The position numbers and the translations under genes were made by a program. Below the pieces are notes generated by a model. That model was not told the origin of the DNA. It saw only the letters and a program-made list of their open reading frames with translations, and ran no database searches. From CANHVK01 sp046304235 (GTDB taxonomy: Bacteria; Bacteroidota; Bacteroidia; Flavobacteriales_D; Crocinitomicaceae), in NCBI GenBank assembly GCA_046304235.1, contig JBKCEW010000007.1:1-25848 (forward strand): DNA of 25,848 bases, in the 5' to 3' direction. Positions 25,088 through 25,848 of this stretch are shown piece by piece. Every line of letters begins with the position of its first letter. Within the stretch, counting starts at the first letter, position 1.

Positions 25088-25489
25088 GGGGCCGTACCTG
25101 GATTTGACAGCATAAGCGATAGTCAAGTGTAAGCATGTAGAGCGTTGAGATGGAGCTCTATAATATCCTGTCTCAAACAATAACTGACAATACGTCATAC
25201 GCACTTGCTGCTTAATCAATTAGATTGTTTAAGCTTAATCTCAGCCGAAGTTTAGTAAGCGAGACAAGTTCCCTCTCCAAAGTTTTCGTCTTTTGGGCTT
25301 GGAAATCGAGGGAATCATTCAAAAAAGGCTGGTGTCGACCTTGCTTCGTGGAAGACATGAGACTTTAGAAGTTAAGTTATAAGTAGGGTGTTTTTGTCCG
25401 GTTTATAATCGAAAATCAATCAAAAACTAAACATGTAGAAGCCTTGAAAATTCTATGTTTGGACGAGGGTTCGATTCCCTCCGGCTCCA
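25088..25489 (+). ncRNA. ssrA: Transfer-messenger RNA (tmRNA)
   Basis: tmRNA rescues ribosomes stalled on broken messages and tags the nascent peptide for degradation. The 5' end reads GGGGCCG and pairs with CGGCTCC (25482-25488) to form the tRNA-like acceptor stem, with one G-U pair. CTGGATTTGACAG marks the D-arm region, and GAGGGTTCGATTCCCTC forms the T arm. After the discriminator A (25489) comes CTT, so the 3' CCA is not fully encoded and must be added. The tag reading frame ends at 25213-25215 (TAA) and reads ...DNTSYALAA; the likely resume codon is GAC at 25186, preceded by ATAACT. The usual pseudoknot region follows. No SmpB gene is in the window. Confidence 0.95.
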
Positions 25490-25507
25490 CTTCTAGAATA
25501 AATTATT

Positions 25508-25548
25508 AAAGCGTAACTATCTTTTTAAAAAGGTGTTGCGCTTTTTTT
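25508..25548 (+). terminator. Rho-independent terminator of ssrA
   Basis: A 10-bp stem (25508-25517 with 25535-25544, including one G-U pair) with an AT-rich loop runs into seven Ts. It lies 19 bases after the tmRNA 3' end. Confidence 0.75.
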
Positions 25549-25636
25549 GAGCAATATTCCAATTATTAAAATATTATCGAAGTTTCAAATAGATTTGAAA
25601 AGAAATTGATTAACGGTCTCAAAATTCTATTTTCAC

Positions 25637-25848
25637 TTAAAACCTTTGTTTTGATACATTAACATCTACCTCTTCATCTAAAGAGGGTAATCTCCCTTTA
25701 TCTGTAAATTGCCAATGGATAATTCGTTTATCATCAATACACTTTGGCTTGTAGGTGTATGAAGCTATCCAAAACTGATACTCTTTAAATTCATTTTTGA
25801 ATTTAGATTCAAAAAAATGTAAAGAGGTATAGATAATAGGTTTAACTC
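25637..25848 (-). CDS. C-terminal fragment of a GH25-type lysozyme (runs off the window)
   Basis: The last 69 codons of a minus-strand gene are visible and its 5' part lies beyond base 25848. The fragment begins VKPIIYTSLHFFESKF and continues FWIASYTYKP, IIHWQFTDKGRLPSLDEEVD and VNVSKQRF. It has the features of the end of a glycosyl hydrolase family 25 (Chalaropsis-type muramidase) domain. These are an IIYTS strand, a WIA(S/H)Y strand, a WQFT block and a final VDxN. GH25 enzymes cut the beta-1,4 bonds of peptidoglycan. The catalytic Asp and Glu residues lie in the missing part. The fragment is in frame to the window edge with no stop. Confidence 0.75.
   Translation of the reverse strand, partial: VKPIIYTSLHFFESKFKNEFKEYQFWIASYTYKPKCIDDKRIIHWQFTDKGRLPSLDEEVDVNVSKQRF

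Noticed and set aside
25490..25848. tmRNA 3' end as an integration (att) site with a prophage beyond.
   Set aside because: No integrase or duplicated tmRNA 3' end is seen in the 359 bases after ssrA, and the gene there is a GH25-like lysozyme; the view is short, so this is not excluded further right.

Overview
The window is low-GC DNA from a member of the Bacteroidota, most likely order Flavobacteriales. The evidence is a type IX secretion (T9SS) C-terminal sorting domain on an exported M1 peptidase, a TonB-dependent receptor paired with a DUF4249 lipoprotein, a SecA of about 1100 residues, a fused alpha/beta 2-oxo acid dehydrogenase E1, DUF2520 and DUF1015 proteins, no evident Shine-Dalgarno sites, and several matches to the Bacteroidota -7 promoter motif TAnnTTTG. 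The family Crocinitomicaceae is a guess from gene content and cannot be settled here.

Layout. (1) 1-2000: a bidirectional hairpin terminator and a minus-strand secreted M1 aminopeptidase. (2) 2087-3129: a plus-strand pair, a small ParA-type ATPase and an unrecognised 136-residue protein. (3) 3144-11346: a minus-strand run of five genes read as catalytic M16 protease, inactive M16 partner, SecA, DUF2520 oxidoreductase-like protein and KdsC-type phosphatase. (4) 11347-11591: a divergent, AT-rich spacer holding four same-strand DnaA-box-like 9-mers. (5) 11592-13029: a small RlpA-like double-psi beta-barrel protein overlapping a class III CoA-transferase. (6) 13037-16182: minus-strand E1 dehydrogenase followed by cytidylate kinase. 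(7) 16281-21539: a tightly packed minus-strand operon of DUF1015, YggS, TonB-dependent receptor and DUF4249. (8) 21623-24964: plus-strand polytopic membrane protein, two paralogous exported (probably outer-membrane) proteins separated by a strong terminator, and a GT4-like glycosyltransferase. (9) 25088-25489: tmRNA (ssrA) with its own promoter motif and terminator. (10) 25637-25848: the C-terminal end of a minus-strand GH25-type lysozyme running off the window.

Most of this is core metabolism, export and envelope biology: SecA and two exported proteases, an LPS-synthesis phosphatase, pyrimidine nucleotide and oxo-acid metabolism, outer-membrane uptake, and ribosome rescue. There is no insertion sequence, integrase, CRISPR array, rRNA or ordinary tRNA. 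The least explained parts are the ParA/136-residue pair, the box cluster between the divergent M16 and RlpA-like genes (a candidate replication origin or DnaA-responsive region), the paralogous barrel-like pair beside a glycosyltransferase, the two-fold repeated membrane protein, and the unusual tmRNA tag. No gene-free stretch exceeds 300 bases.
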